DNA from: Clostridiales bacterium
GTDB taxonomy: Bacteria > Bacillota > Desulfotomaculia > Desulfotomaculales > VENG01
Direction: 5' to 3'
DNA: 35,368 nucleotides
Assembly (NCBI GenBank): GCA_021736985.1
Contig: JAIPEW010000027.1
Span: 1 to 35,368, forward strand
A model generated the notes under the pieces. The model made no database searches, was not told where the DNA came from, and worked only from the letters and a program-made list of their open reading frames with translations. Position 1 is the stretch's first letter. Every line of letters starts with the position of its first letter. Shown piece after piece: positions 1 through 6,764 of the stretch. The translations under genes were made by a program, and so were the position numbers.

Positions 1-2
1 CC

Positions 3-407
3 GGGGGTACAATCCAAACCAGGTGTGAATCCCTAACTATCCAGCAGGTGCGCCGCAATAACCGTTCCCTGCAAAAATTCTACGATGCCAGGTATATAGA
101 CACCCGCACCGGGGAGAAAGCAAGCGGCCAGGAGTTAAACAGCGGCAGGCGCACCCGGAATAAGAACCACAACACGGAGAACCTTCATAAGTACCATGGC
201 CACAAGGTTAAGAAAGGCCAGGTTAGCATACGCCGCCAGCGGTATCCACTGCAGCCATTTGATACTGTTCTTTATTACGGTCAAAGGTACTTGGTTAAAG
301 GGGTGCAGAACAAGGGAGCTTACATTAAACTTGATGGTTTAGCTAAACCCGTCAAGACCAGCGTGGTTAAGCTACTGTACTACGGTAAGGGACTTTGTGT
401 GCTTTAA
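3..407 (+). CDS. IscB-type HNH/RuvC nuclease, C-terminal part (5' cut by window edge)
   Basis: The frame is open from the first bases, so the gene begins upstream of the window and only about 134 C-terminal residues are visible. The visible part starts with a QVRRNNRSL motif and ends with a basic, beta-rich tail (IRRQRYPLQPFDTVLYYGQR, then a GxYIKLDG segment and a KLLYYGKG end). This matches the region after the HNH/RuvC core in IscB/RRXRR-type proteins, where the C-terminal domain contacts the target-adjacent motif. The PLMP, RuvC and HNH parts are not in the window, so whether the nuclease is intact cannot be judged. A strong hairpin follows the stop directly, as expected for the right end of an IscB-carrying IS200/IS605-like element. 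The family call rests on remembered sequence patterns, not on an alignment. Confidence 0.72.
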   Translation, partial: GGTIQTRCESLTIQQVRRNNRSLQKFYDARYIDTRTGEKASGQELNSGRRTRNKNHNTENLHKYHGHKVKKGQVSIRRQRYPLQPFDTVLYYGQRYLVKGVQNKGAYIKLDGLAKPVKTSVVKLLYYGKGLCVL

Positions 408-465
408 AGCCGCCATTCATCCCCCACCTTCGCCTTCGGCTTAGAGGTGGGGGTCTTCTGGCGGA
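408..465 (+). repeat. Right-end hairpin of the IscB element
   Basis: A stem begins CCCCCACCT at 421 and closes with AGGTGGGGG at 445-453 around an inner CCTTCGG loop. It starts a few bases after the IscB stop. IS200/IS605-like and IscB elements end in such subterminal hairpins, recognised by TnpA. It could also act as a transcription terminator, although no long T-run follows. Confidence 0.6.
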
Positions 466-500
466 ATTTGATAAATATATGGCCTCAAGGAGTGTAAATA

Positions 501-908
501 TTGAAAAAAATATTTCTCTTTTTAATGTTTTTACTAATAGTTATACCTCTAAATGCCAGTGCTTCTCAAGAGCCTCCTGATAGATACCAGGAGGCTTTAA
601 ATATAGCTAACAAAGACTTGGAAGACGTTACTTACCCCGGCTATTTCCAGATGCAAAATATTAACGGCAGACCTTTTAATGAAAATTTATATGATACCCG
701 CACTCTTTTTGTGTACGGCGCACCTTTTGAAGATTTTGAAGGCGGCAATTACCGCTATCTCGGTTATACAATGGAAACTGATGATAAAGAACTAACCCTA
801 TCAGATAAAACCTGGATTTGTAGTTATTGTGGAGTAGAATTAGACCGGGATATAAACGCTGCTATCAATATCAAAAATGAAGGCTGTCACTTGCTTGGCA
901 TAGCCTAA
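501..908 (+). CDS. Chimera: secreted protein N-terminus fused in frame to TnpB zinc-finger tail
   Basis: A TTG start at 501 has an AAGGAG site at 487-492. Residues 1-22 form a signal peptide (KK, a hydrophobic stretch, then ASAS). Residues 23 to about 95 are an acidic-aromatic secreted domain of unknown function with a FVYGAPFEDFEGG segment. From about residue 98 the sequence becomes the C-terminal signature of IS605 TnpB: TLSDKTW, one CxxC of the zinc ribbon (CSYCG), then DRDINAAINIKNEG, which holds the last RuvC aspartate. The natural C-terminus of the secreted protein is missing. The TnpB piece is too short for catalysis and lacks the first CxxC. The fusion frame is open end to end, so a secreted hybrid could be made, but it is more likely a relic of element insertion and deletion. 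Confidence 0.7.
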   Translation: MKKIFLFLMFLLIVIPLNASASQEPPDRYQEALNIANKDLEDVTYPGYFQMQNINGRPFNENLYDTRTLFVYGAPFEDFEGGNYRYLGYTMETDDKELTLSDKTWICSYCGVELDRDINAAINIKNEGCHLLGIA

Positions 909-987
909 TCAATAATTAAGAACCGTTGGGCAAATTATAATGGACCCATAAAACTAGACAGCGAAAAGGAGGTAGTTAAGCTATAGC

Positions 988-1284
988 ATGGCCAAAAGAA
1001 AAAGATATAGTCCAGAATTAAAAGCCCAAATTGTACTGGAAATTCTCAAAGAAGAAAAAACTATTTCCCAGCTGGCCTCAGAACATGAAATACATGTTTC
1101 GCAGTTAAACCGCTGGAAAAGAGAAGCACTTGAGAACTTGCCACAGCTGTTCTCGGACCAAAATAAAACCATAGAAACCGTTAAATCCGAATATGAAAAG
1201 CAAATCAACGACTTATATGCTGAAGTTGGCCGGTTGACTACAGAATTGTCGTGGTTGAAAAAAAAATCTGGCCTCAAACTTTAA
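988..1284 (+). CDS. IS3-family transposase OrfA (helix-turn-helix/leucine zipper)
   Basis: The 98-residue protein has the N-terminal HTH of IS3 OrfA (RYSPELKAQIVLEIL, then ISQLASEHEIHVSQLNRWKR at about residues 30-49). A coiled-coil zipper follows at about 65-92 (IETVKSEYEKQINDLYAEV and on), used for dimerisation. An AAGGAGGT site lies about 15 bases before the ATG. The gene ends after a run of nine A (1258-1266). The OrfB region lies in the +1 frame, and shortening the run by one A would join the frames as LKKNLASNFNREDRLSMVEW. OrfA binds the terminal repeats and forms the full transposase when joined with OrfB. Confidence 0.9.
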   Translation: MAKRKRYSPELKAQIVLEILKEEKTISQLASEHEIHVSQLNRWKREALENLPQLFSDQNKTIETVKSEYEKQINDLYAEVGRLTTELSWLKKKSGLKL

Positions 1285-1303
1285 CCGGGAAGACCGGCTT
1301 TCC

Positions 1304-1849
1304 ATGGTTGAATGGGATAACCACAATATTTCTATTGCCAGGCAGGCATATCTGTTAAGTCTTAACCGAACCAGCCTGTATTATAAGCCGGTGCCTCCAT
1401 CACCAAGAGAAACACAAATTAAACACCGTATTGATGAAATCTATACAAAATGCCCGTTTTTCGGTTCCCGCAAAATAACAGTACTTCTAAACAAAGAAGG
1501 CTTTAACATAAACCGTAAAGCAGTACAGCGGCATATGCGAGAAATGGGGATACAGGGCATTACTCCTGGACCTAATCTTAGTAAAAGAAACATCCAGCAT
1601 TACATATATCCTTACTTGTTAAATAACGTAGTAATTAGCCATTCAGACCACGTGTGGGGTATAGATATAACCTATATCCGGCTTCTCCGGGGATGGATGT
1701 ACCTGGTTGCCGTTTTAGACTGGTTCTCACGCTACGTGTTAAGCTGGGAGCTCGACCAGACTCTGAAGATACCATTTGTTTTAGATGCAGTACAACAAGC
1801 CTTATCCCAATCTAAGCCAGTTATTTTTAACAGCGACCAGGGTAGTCAA
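1304..1849 (+). CDS. IS3-family transposase OrfB, 5' exon (interrupted by group II intron)
   Basis: 182 residues of OrfB. An N-terminal HTH_21-type region (SIARQAYLLSLNRTSLYYKP) is followed by the rve integrase core, with the first catalytic Asp in WGIDITYIR and the second in NSDQGSQ. The intron begins immediately after the CAA codon of that last Gln. Joining 1849 to 3975 restores NSDQGSQ|FTSPQYTNLL with no frame change, giving a 268-residue protein of normal length. Unspliced, translation runs into the intron and stops at 1870. The open frame extends upstream to about 1268, so the natural product is probably an OrfAB fusion and not an independent ATG product. Confidence 0.88.
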
Positions 1850-2398
1850 GTGCGACAAGAAGTCGCATGATATATTGCCGAAAGGCTACCCCATCCATTC
1901 GGGGTAACTCTATTGTGACTAGCGTAGATGGTAACGTCTGGGTTAGAAAGCTCACAAGACAATGTGGAAATCCGAGAAGCCTAAATCTGGGATAACTGCT
2001 AGAGTAAGAAAGCTATGGAGAACGTAAAGTGAACCACTGTAGGAATCGTTACTCTGGAGGAAGCGAAATAGGCTGAAACGCTTTGACCAAAATGGTAAGG
2101 AGTCGAGCAAAGGCGAACTGGCTAACCAATGCGAATGGATGAAGAACTCCCGGTTCAAAGGTGGCTCCTAAGGCTTTCACAATTATGTATCATGCGGAAC
2201 TTGGTAAACCCTATATGCTCCTCAAAAAAATGAGGTATCTAACCGCAAGGGAAAGAAACGGCATAGAGGGTAGAAGAAAAGGATAAAAAGCAAACGCTAC
2301 TTTTGTAATGAAAGAAGATAGGGGTTCAAACTTTGCCCTAACTCGAAAGAGTGCTGACTTATCCTATGGTATTTCTTGGCAGGACGGAGTGTAAACCT

Positions 2399-3937
2399 AT
2401 GAATTTTAGTAACTCAACGACGGATAAAACCGAGAGGCTAAAAGACAGAGACACACTAGCTGACCAATGGAAATCCATTGATTGGACGCTGGTGCAAACA
2501 CATGTTAATAGGCTGCAAACTAGAATTGCTAAGGCAACAGTGAAGGGTGACAAGAACAAGGTTAAAAGATTGCAATACTTACTAACACATTCATTCTATG
2601 CCAAAGCCCACGCAGTAAAGAAAGTAACATCAAATAAGGGAAAAAACACCTCTGGGGTAGACAAAAAGCTATGGTCAACCCCAGCTTCAAAGATGAAGGC
2701 GGTATTAGCACTTACTGATAAACACTACAGGGCAAAACCTCTTAGGCGAGTCTTCATTGGAAAAAAGGGTAAAAACAAGAAACGACCGCTGGGAATCCCC
2801 ACCATGTACGACAGAGCCATGCAGACATTGTACGCACTAGCACTTGAACCTGTAGCTGAAACTACAGGGGACCACATTTCTTTTGGCTTTCGTAAGGGAA
2901 GAAGTGCTAAAGATGCCTGTGAACAGATATTTTGTGTACTGGCAAGAAAATGTTCTCCTACATGGATATTAGAAGGAGACATCAAAGGCTGTTTTGATAA
3001 CATTAACCACGGCTGGCTGCAAGATAACATTCCGATGGACAAAAGAATAATGAAGCAATTTTTAAAATCGGGGTTCATATATAAGGGCAACTTATTTCCT
3101 ACGGACATAGGTTCACCACAAGGCGGAGCTATCTCAAGCCTATATGCAAACATGACACTAGATGGTCTTGAAAAACTAATTCAGGATAAATATCATCGAA
3201 ATTCTAAAGGCAAGATAGAAAACCACTATCGAGCAAAGACCAAAGTAAATCTAGTACGATATGCTGATGACTTTATCATTACCGCAAATACAAAAGAAAC
3301 AGCGGAAGAACTCAAAGGTATTGTTAGTAAATTCCTTAAAAATCGAGGGCTAACTCTATCCGATGAGAAAACAATGATCACGCATATAGATGACGGCTTC
3401 GACTTTCTCGGCTGGACATTTCGAAAATTCAAAGGAAAATTAATTGTCAAACCATCAAAGAATTCAATAAAAACCCTGATAAGGAAGTGTGCCACCATCA
3501 TTCTAAAAGAGGGGAAAGCACACAGCCAATCCGAGATAATCCGAAGACTAAATCAAGTGATTAGAGGATGGACCAACTATCACAGACATGTTGTGGCAAG
3601 TCAAGCCTTTTCCTACACAAACAACACACTATATCTATTATTACAACAATGGGCAAAACACCGACACCCCAACAAAAGTAAATGGTGGAGATTGAACAAA
3701 TACTGGCATGAAAAGAATAGAAAGAGATGGTTGTTCATGTCGGATGAATACAGCCTGATAAATCTTAGAAGGATAAACATCATCCGACACCCTAAATTAC
3801 AGATTTCTAAAAATCCCTTTATACACAAAGAATACTTTGTGAAGAGAAAAATGAAATTGAAATCACTGTTTGCCGCCAGAAATGGTGAAGAAATGCTTGA
3901 GCCGTATGAGCGGGAAACTCTCACGTACGGTTCTTAG
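2399..3937 (+). CDS. ltrA: Group II intron reverse transcriptase/maturase
   Basis: I chose the ATG at 2399 (MNFSNSTTDKTERLKD), because the 16 codons before it do not resemble the family and cover intron RNA. The product is about 512 residues. An N-terminal RT0 region (WTLVQTHVNRLQTRIAKA) is followed by the fingers (RPLGIPTMYDRAMQTLYALA), motif 3 (ILEGDIKGCFDNI), motif 4 (GSPQGGAISSLYANM) and the catalytic YADD in LVRYADDFIIT. Maturase domain X/GIIM follows (IIRRLNQVIRGWTNYHRHVV). There is no C-terminal HNH endonuclease (no paired CxxC), so retrohoming would have to prime without second-strand cleavage. The 3' end of the gene overlaps domain V. It promotes splicing of its own intron and target-primed reverse transcription. 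Confidence 0.93.
   Translation: MNFSNSTTDKTERLKDRDTLADQWKSIDWTLVQTHVNRLQTRIAKATVKGDKNKVKRLQYLLTHSFYAKAHAVKKVTSNKGKNTSGVDKKLWSTPASKMKAVLALTDKHYRAKPLRRVFIGKKGKNKKRPLGIPTMYDRAMQTLYALALEPVAETTGDHISFGFRKGRSAKDACEQIFCVLARKCSPTWILEGDIKGCFDNINHGWLQDNIPMDKRIMKQFLKSGFIYKGNLFPTDIGSPQGGAISSLYANMTLDGLEKLIQDKYHRNSKGKIENHYRAKTKVNLVRYADDFIITANTKETAEELKGIVSKFLKNRGLTLSDEKTMITHIDDGFDFLGWTFRKFKGKLIVKPSKNSIKTLIRKCATIILKEGKAHSQSEIIRRLNQVIRGWTNYHRHVVASQAFSYTNNTLYLLLQQWAKHRHPNKSKWWRLNKYWHEKNRKRWLFMSDEYSLINLRRINIIRHPKLQISKNPFIHKEYFVKRKMKLKSLFAARNGEEMLEPYERETLTYGS
3899..3933 (+). ncRNA. Group II intron domain V hairpin
   Basis: The sequence runs GAGCCGTATGAGCGGGAAAC then TCTCACGTACGGTTC. It folds into the conserved domain V stem with GAAA-type tetraloop and opposing GCCGTA/TACGGT arms. 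The catalytic AGC triad is represented by AGC at 3900-3902 or its equivalent. It lies inside the last codons of the maturase gene. Confidence 0.85.
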
Positions 3938-3974
3938 ACGAGGGAAAGGGAGCAATCCCTTTTCTTTAGTCGAT

Positions 3975-4235
3975 TTCACCAGTCCCCAGTATACTAACCT
4001 TTTAAAAGCGGCCGAAGTCAAAATTAGTATGGACGGTAGAGGCTGGGCATTTGATAATATCTTTACAGAACGCTTATGGCGCAATGTCAAGTATGAAGAA
4101 GTATATTTAAATGAATATGCAACCCCACGTATAGCCAGGCAGCGTATTAATGCCTATTTCCAGTTATATAATAACGAACGTCCGCATCAATCGCTGAATT
4201 ATAAGACACCAGCAGAAGTTTATTATCAAAGTTAG
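3975..4235 (+). CDS. IS3-family transposase OrfB, 3' exon
   Basis: These 86 codons complete OrfB after intron removal: FTSPQYTNLLKAAEVKISMD, then the catalytic Glu in FDNIFTERLWRNVKYEEVY, and the usual end NERPHQSLNYKTPAEVYY. The exon carries the third residue of the DDE triad, so neither half alone can be active. In the unspliced reading the frame continues upstream into intron domains V/VI to 3870, but those codons are not protein-like. Confidence 0.88.
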   Translation, partial: FTSPQYTNLLKAAEVKISMDGRGWAFDNIFTERLWRNVKYEEVYLNEYATPRIARQRINAYFQLYNNERPHQSLNYKTPAEVYYQS

Positions 4236-4505
4236 CCTGGTGCTTGGGCTGTGGATATGCCGTTCATGTGGACTTGTGGGCAGGGGTAATCACAATAAAG
4301 AAGATCCTTAAACTTTAGGAATATATGTACTAACAAGATAGCCAATTATTATAACGCCTGCCCACAGGATCCACAATCACTTGAATAACGCAAGCGTTAT
4401 TCACATAACCACAGCCCCGGCGGCGATGATAAATATCTTCTTCATCACCATAACAAATAATAACAAATATGGAAATTTAGCAAGTGGTTAAACCCTTCAT
4501 TGCAC
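4236..4505. repeat. Non-coding IS tail with long imperfect inverted repeat and palindrome
   Basis: No gene is seen. Arms at 4249-4284 (CTGTGGATATG, then GTGGACTTGTGGGCAGG) and 4357-4414 (CCTGCCCACAGGATCCAC, ending AACCACAG) are inversely related, with the best match GTGGGCAGG/CCTGCCCAC. A perfect 20-base palindrome, GAATAACGCAAGCGTTATTC, occupies 4383-4402 inside the right arm. The block could be the remains of another transposon end inside the IS3 tail. Confidence 0.4.
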
Positions 4506-4586
4506 ACCATAATTTAGGAGAAAAAGGGGTGGAAGGTATAGCTTAAATTTTAAAAATTATTGTCTTGACACTTGGGTCCACCCCAA
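4506..4586. repeat. 81-base direct repeat, copy A (contains IS3 right end)
   Basis: This copy begins ACCATAATTTAGG and ends GGGTCCACCCCAA. It matches copy B at 5840-5920 over 81 bases with about four differences. Inside is a 59-base unit bounded by GGGGTGGA (4526-4533) and TCCACCCC (4577-4584). The TGGGTCCA at 4573-4580 is the IS3 right terminal repeat. Confidence 0.8.
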
Positions 4587-4627
4587 ATGGGGGTAGCTTG
4601 GTAATTATACTGGCGTTAGCTAGTACG

Positions 4628-4678
4628 TCCCAAGAAGCCCCCACCTCTAAGCGTTAGCGTAGGTAGGGGAGTATGTCA
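4628..4678 (+). repeat. IS200/IS605-type right-end hairpin relic
   Basis: GTCCCAAGAAGCCCCCACCT leads into a stem closed by TAGGTAGGGG, followed by AGTATGTCAC. This is the layout of a TnpB element right end, including the GTCCCAAGAAG lead-in typical of the 3' part of TnpB omega RNAs. GTTGGG at 924-929, just after the TnpB tail at 908, could have paired with CCCAA here before IS3 insertion. Confidence 0.5.
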
Positions 4679-4726
4679 CTTTAACCTTCTAATAAATAAA
4701 GTAAAGACCTCAAACCATGGATTTTT

Positions 4727-5317
4727 TTAACTGTTCATCGAATTAGTAATCCAGGCTTGTTTTGCCTTACAGCATAAGCGATGGGCTTTTTTGTTGTGTC
4801 TGTAATGAATCCATTTTATTTTTACTTTATCAATTTTAGTAAAAAAGTTTTTTGCTACACCGCAATGAGCAAAATATTTACCATGGCTTTTTTTGCCCAT
4901 TAACTTCAAAACTGCTGCTTTATTGTCGGAAAAAATACGAACATCATTAATATTCTCTTCTAATGCCCATTTTAATGCAAAAACAATTGCCCAGAGTTCA
5001 GATTCAATAGGACTATCAGCCGGGACTTTGCTGTACCAGTTTGTTATTTCACCCCGGGTATCATACGCACACCAGGCAGCAAATGCCGGCTGGTTCTGCA
5101 ATGCAAAACAGAAGGAGCCATCGCACATTATTATTACTGGTTTGTCCCTTACAAATTCTCTCGTAGATGAGAAAAAAGAATTTTGGAGATAAACCTGTAC
5201 TTCCTCCAAAGTTTTACACACAGTTAGATCTATCTGCTTTCTTTTCTTTTGGAGATAATTTTCAGCCAGTGCCTGACGAATATTAGCTTTTTTATTTCTT
5301 GTAGCAACCTTACTCAT
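4727..5317 (-). CDS. RNase H-like protein
   Basis: The product is about 196 residues. I chose ATG 5317 because AAGGAT lies 12 bases upstream; a GTG at 5338 is in frame but has no site of its own. An N-terminal basic segment (KKANIRQALAENYLQKKRKQ) precedes an RNase H fold. The acidic positions are MCDGSFCF, SPIESELWAI and VRIFSDNKAAV, followed by a final helix RHNKKAHRLCCKAK. The fourth acidic position appears as His, as in some RVT_3-type RNase H relatives. RNase H cleaves RNA in RNA-DNA hybrids; whether this one is active is uncertain. It stands alone, with IS debris on both sides. Confidence 0.7.
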   Translation of the reverse strand: MSKVATRNKKANIRQALAENYLQKKRKQIDLTVCKTLEEVQVYLQNSFFSSTREFVRDKPVIIMCDGSFCFALQNQPAFAAWCAYDTRGEITNWYSKVPADSPIESELWAIVFALKWALEENINDVRIFSDNKAAVLKLMGKKSHGKYFAHCGVAKNFFTKIDKVKIKWIHYRHNKKAHRLCCKAKQAWITNSMNS

Positions 5318-5586
5318 ATAGAACAATCCATCCTTCACTATGTTTATAATTACCGGTTTGCGATAAATCTGTCTTTAAAAAAATAAATGCATTTTCTAAA
5401 CCGGCAGAGCTTTATTCATCGTCTTCTTTCTTTTTCTCCTTCTTTCTTTTATAAGCATCTGCACATCATGATACACATCTTTCTATTTAAACCTTTTTAA
5501 TTTAAGATACATATTATCTAACAATACCTTGACTCTTTTATGGTAAATTGCCTTTGATATTGCAACCAAGGAGTTTTTTGCATTAA

Positions 5587-5844
5587 TCACTTCTGCCAGG
5601 CTCTTTTCCAGCGAAGACTTTTATATAGTTCCCATGGTTGATCAATTACTGGATCAACACAAACAACAGTTCCATTTACTGCATTTCTCGCGTAAGTTAT
5701 TTTATCGTTTACCATACATACTTCAAACAAATCACCAGGCTGGATAAAAACGTCAACATCGGGTACATAAGCAAATAAATGAATTCCGTTTTCAAAAAGC
5801 AAATTACAGGTTGTAACTTTTCTCCACTCATTATTGTGTACCAT
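5587..5844 (-). CDS. Hypothetical protein, 85 residues
   Basis: No family was recognised. The protein is compact and mixed in charge with many beta-type segments (HLFAYVPDVDVFIQPGDLF, then TVVCVDPVIDQPWELY), which could be a small OB- or SH3-like barrel; this is speculation. The ATG at 5844 lies in the first bases of 81-base repeat copy B, and no good ribosome binding site is seen upstream. Transcription might come out of that repeat. It may be the trimmed remnant of a larger gene. Confidence 0.4.
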   Translation of the reverse strand: MVHNNEWRKVTTCNLLFENGIHLFAYVPDVDVFIQPGDLFEVCMVNDKITYARNAVNGTVVCVDPVIDQPWELYKSLRWKRAWQK

Positions 5845-5920
5845 AATTTAAGATAAAAAGGGGTGGAAGGTATAGCTTAAATTTTAAAAATTATTGTCTT
5901 GACAAATGGGTCCACCCCAA
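5840..5920. repeat. 81-base direct repeat, copy B (solo IS3 end)
   Basis: This copy matches copy A at 4506-4586 base for base except at about four positions (AAGATA for AGGAGA, AAT for CTT before GGGTCC). It carries TGGGTCCA at 5907-5914, which is an IS3 right end without any transposase beside it. Confidence 0.8.
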
Positions 5921-5949
5921 TAGGTGGTGAAAAAAGAATATAAAATAAA

Positions 5950-5990
5950 AAAATAAAACCCCCTACAGTAGCATTACCAGTAGGGGTGTT
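5950..5990 (-). terminator. Rho-independent terminator after the GNAT gene
   Basis: On the minus strand a stem CCCCTAC ... GTAGGGG is followed by TTTTATTTTTTT. It lies 26-66 bases after the GNAT stop and ends the two-gene unit above it. Confidence 0.8.
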
Positions 5991-6015
5991 CGTATTAATA
6001 AGATTGATTAATTTC

Positions 6016-6531
6016 TTAAGGATTTTCAAAATATTCATCCAATATATCATTAAATTTGAGGTTTAAATATATTGGTTTTGTAATTTGATCTTCAGCATCT
6101 TCATCTTCTTCTACTAATTCAAAGTTGAGTTTTTCTTTATACCAATCAACAACCTCTGTTAATGCCATAGCAATTATATATTCTTCATTAAATAAATAAG
6201 CTAAATTAATTATATTATTAACTATTGATTGCCCAATTCCTTGACTTTTTTTAGATTCTTTCACAGCAATTCTAGCTATCTCAATACAATCTTTTTTACT
6301 ATATCCTTCAACCTCAAATTTATTGTGTCTTAGTGTAAAATATGCTACTAATTCTTCATCAATAAAAACAAGTGTTGTACTAGCTTCTTTTTTTAAATGA
6401 CTAACATAAGCCTCATTTTTCAAGAAAGCTTCCATGTTGTTGTTATTACAATAAAAATCTTCATACGTGGAATAATCACAATCTTTTATAGGATAGAAAT
6501 AAAGCTCATTACCACCTATTCGGGTTTGCAT
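6016..6531 (-). CDS. GNAT-family N-acetyltransferase, possible toxin of a TA-like pair
   Basis: 171 residues with the GNAT order. A central strand (TTLVFIDEELVAYFTLRH) precedes motif A with IEIARIAVKESKKSQGIGQS, where SQGIGQS is the acetyl-CoA pyrophosphate loop (Q/RxxGxG/A). Motif B follows (LTEVVDWYKEKLNFELVEED). These proteins transfer an acetyl group from acetyl-CoA to an amine. The gene overlaps a small upstream gene by 16 bases and is probably translated from the same message. GNAT enzymes behind a small charged partner are a known toxin-antitoxin layout (TacT/AtaT type), but the upstream protein has no recognisable RHH domain, so the role is inferred only from context. Confidence 0.75.
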   Translation of the reverse strand: MQTRIGGNELYFYPIKDCDYSTYEDFYCNNNNMEAFLKNEAYVSHLKKEASTTLVFIDEELVAYFTLRHNKFEVEGYSKKDCIEIARIAVKESKKSQGIGQSIVNNIINLAYLFNEEYIIAMALTEVVDWYKEKLNFELVEEDEDAEDQITKPIYLNLKFNDILDEYFENP

Positions 6532-6764
6532 AAATGAATGCCTTTACTCCTTTTTGATTTTCTAAAGGAAGAAGGGTTTTTTCTAAAATTATCTACTAAA
6601 CTATCCCGCATTTCTTCTGCCTTTTTTTCCTTCTCCATAAACTTTTCAGCATCTCTACCTTTAATAACGGGAAATTCTCTTAAACTTACAGCCATTCTCC
6701 CACCTCCCTTTTTTGGGGACTTCTCTTCATTCTTATCTTTATACTTGTCCTTATCCTTGTCCAT
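6516..6764 (-). CDS. Small charged protein upstream of GNAT, possible antitoxin
   Basis: From ATG 6764 (GGAGGT, 8-base spacing) it has 82 residues: a DKDKDKYKDK leader, KKGGGR, then AVSLREFPVIKGRDAEKFME and a charged helix ending in KPE. A second ATG at 6695 has its own strong site (GGGAGGTGGGAG) and would give a 59-residue protein that begins exactly at the conserved-looking part. The codons for KKGGGR are the ribosome binding site of the second start. The end overlaps the GNAT start by 16 bases, indicating coupling. The function is not recognised; a partner or antitoxin role is inferred from gene order. Confidence 0.6.
   Translation of the reverse strand: MDKDKDKYKDKNEEKSPKKGGGRMAVSLREFPVIKGRDAEKFMEKEKKAEEMRDSLVDNFRKNPSSFRKSKRSKGIHLCKPE

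Larger units (their letters stand above)
1850..3974 (+). mobile_element. Group II intron inserted in IS3 orfB
   Basis: The 5' boundary is GTGCGAC at 1850, the group II consensus start. The 3' boundary is ...CGAT at 3974 (AY end). The boundaries are fixed by perfect restoration of the transposase reading frame. Bases 1850 to about 2398 hold the ribozyme domains I-III. Domain IV encodes the reverse transcriptase. Domain V is the 34-35 base hairpin at 3899-3933, and domain VI follows at about 3936-3970. A possible EBS1 (TGACTA at 1916-1921) can pair with TAGTCA at 1843-1848 in the 5' exon, one base short of the junction; this pairing is tentative. All hallmarks appear intact, so splicing is plausible. 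Confidence 0.9.
941..4580 (+). mobile_element. IS3-family insertion sequence carrying a group II intron
   Basis: The left end begins TGGACCCATAAAACTAGACA at 941. The right end, read on the minus strand from 4580, begins TGGACCCAAGTGTCAAGACA, giving imperfect inverted repeats. Inside are OrfA and OrfB of an IS3-type DDE transposase. Without the 2125-base intron the element is about 1515 bases, slightly long for IS3 because about 345 bases lie between the orfB stop and the right end. No convincing 3-4 base target duplication abuts the ends; AATTATA occurs at 933-939 and 4603-4609, but the second is 22 bases outside. The element lies between the TnpB tail and a right-end hairpin at 4630-4678 that probably belonged to the same TnpB relic. 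Confidence 0.8.

Noticed and set aside
1952-2158. Minus-strand open frame inside the intron 5' part
   Set aside because: It lies in the ribozyme domains of the group II intron and has no family pattern or start signals.
933-4609. AATTATA on both sides of the IS3 element as a target duplication
   Set aside because: The right copy is 22 bases outside the terminal repeat and 7 bases is too long for IS3; AT-rich chance match is likely.
5400-5500. Lys/Glu-rich minus-strand reading (KRKKEKKKEDDE)
   Set aside because: Low-complexity purine run with no start or ribosome binding site.
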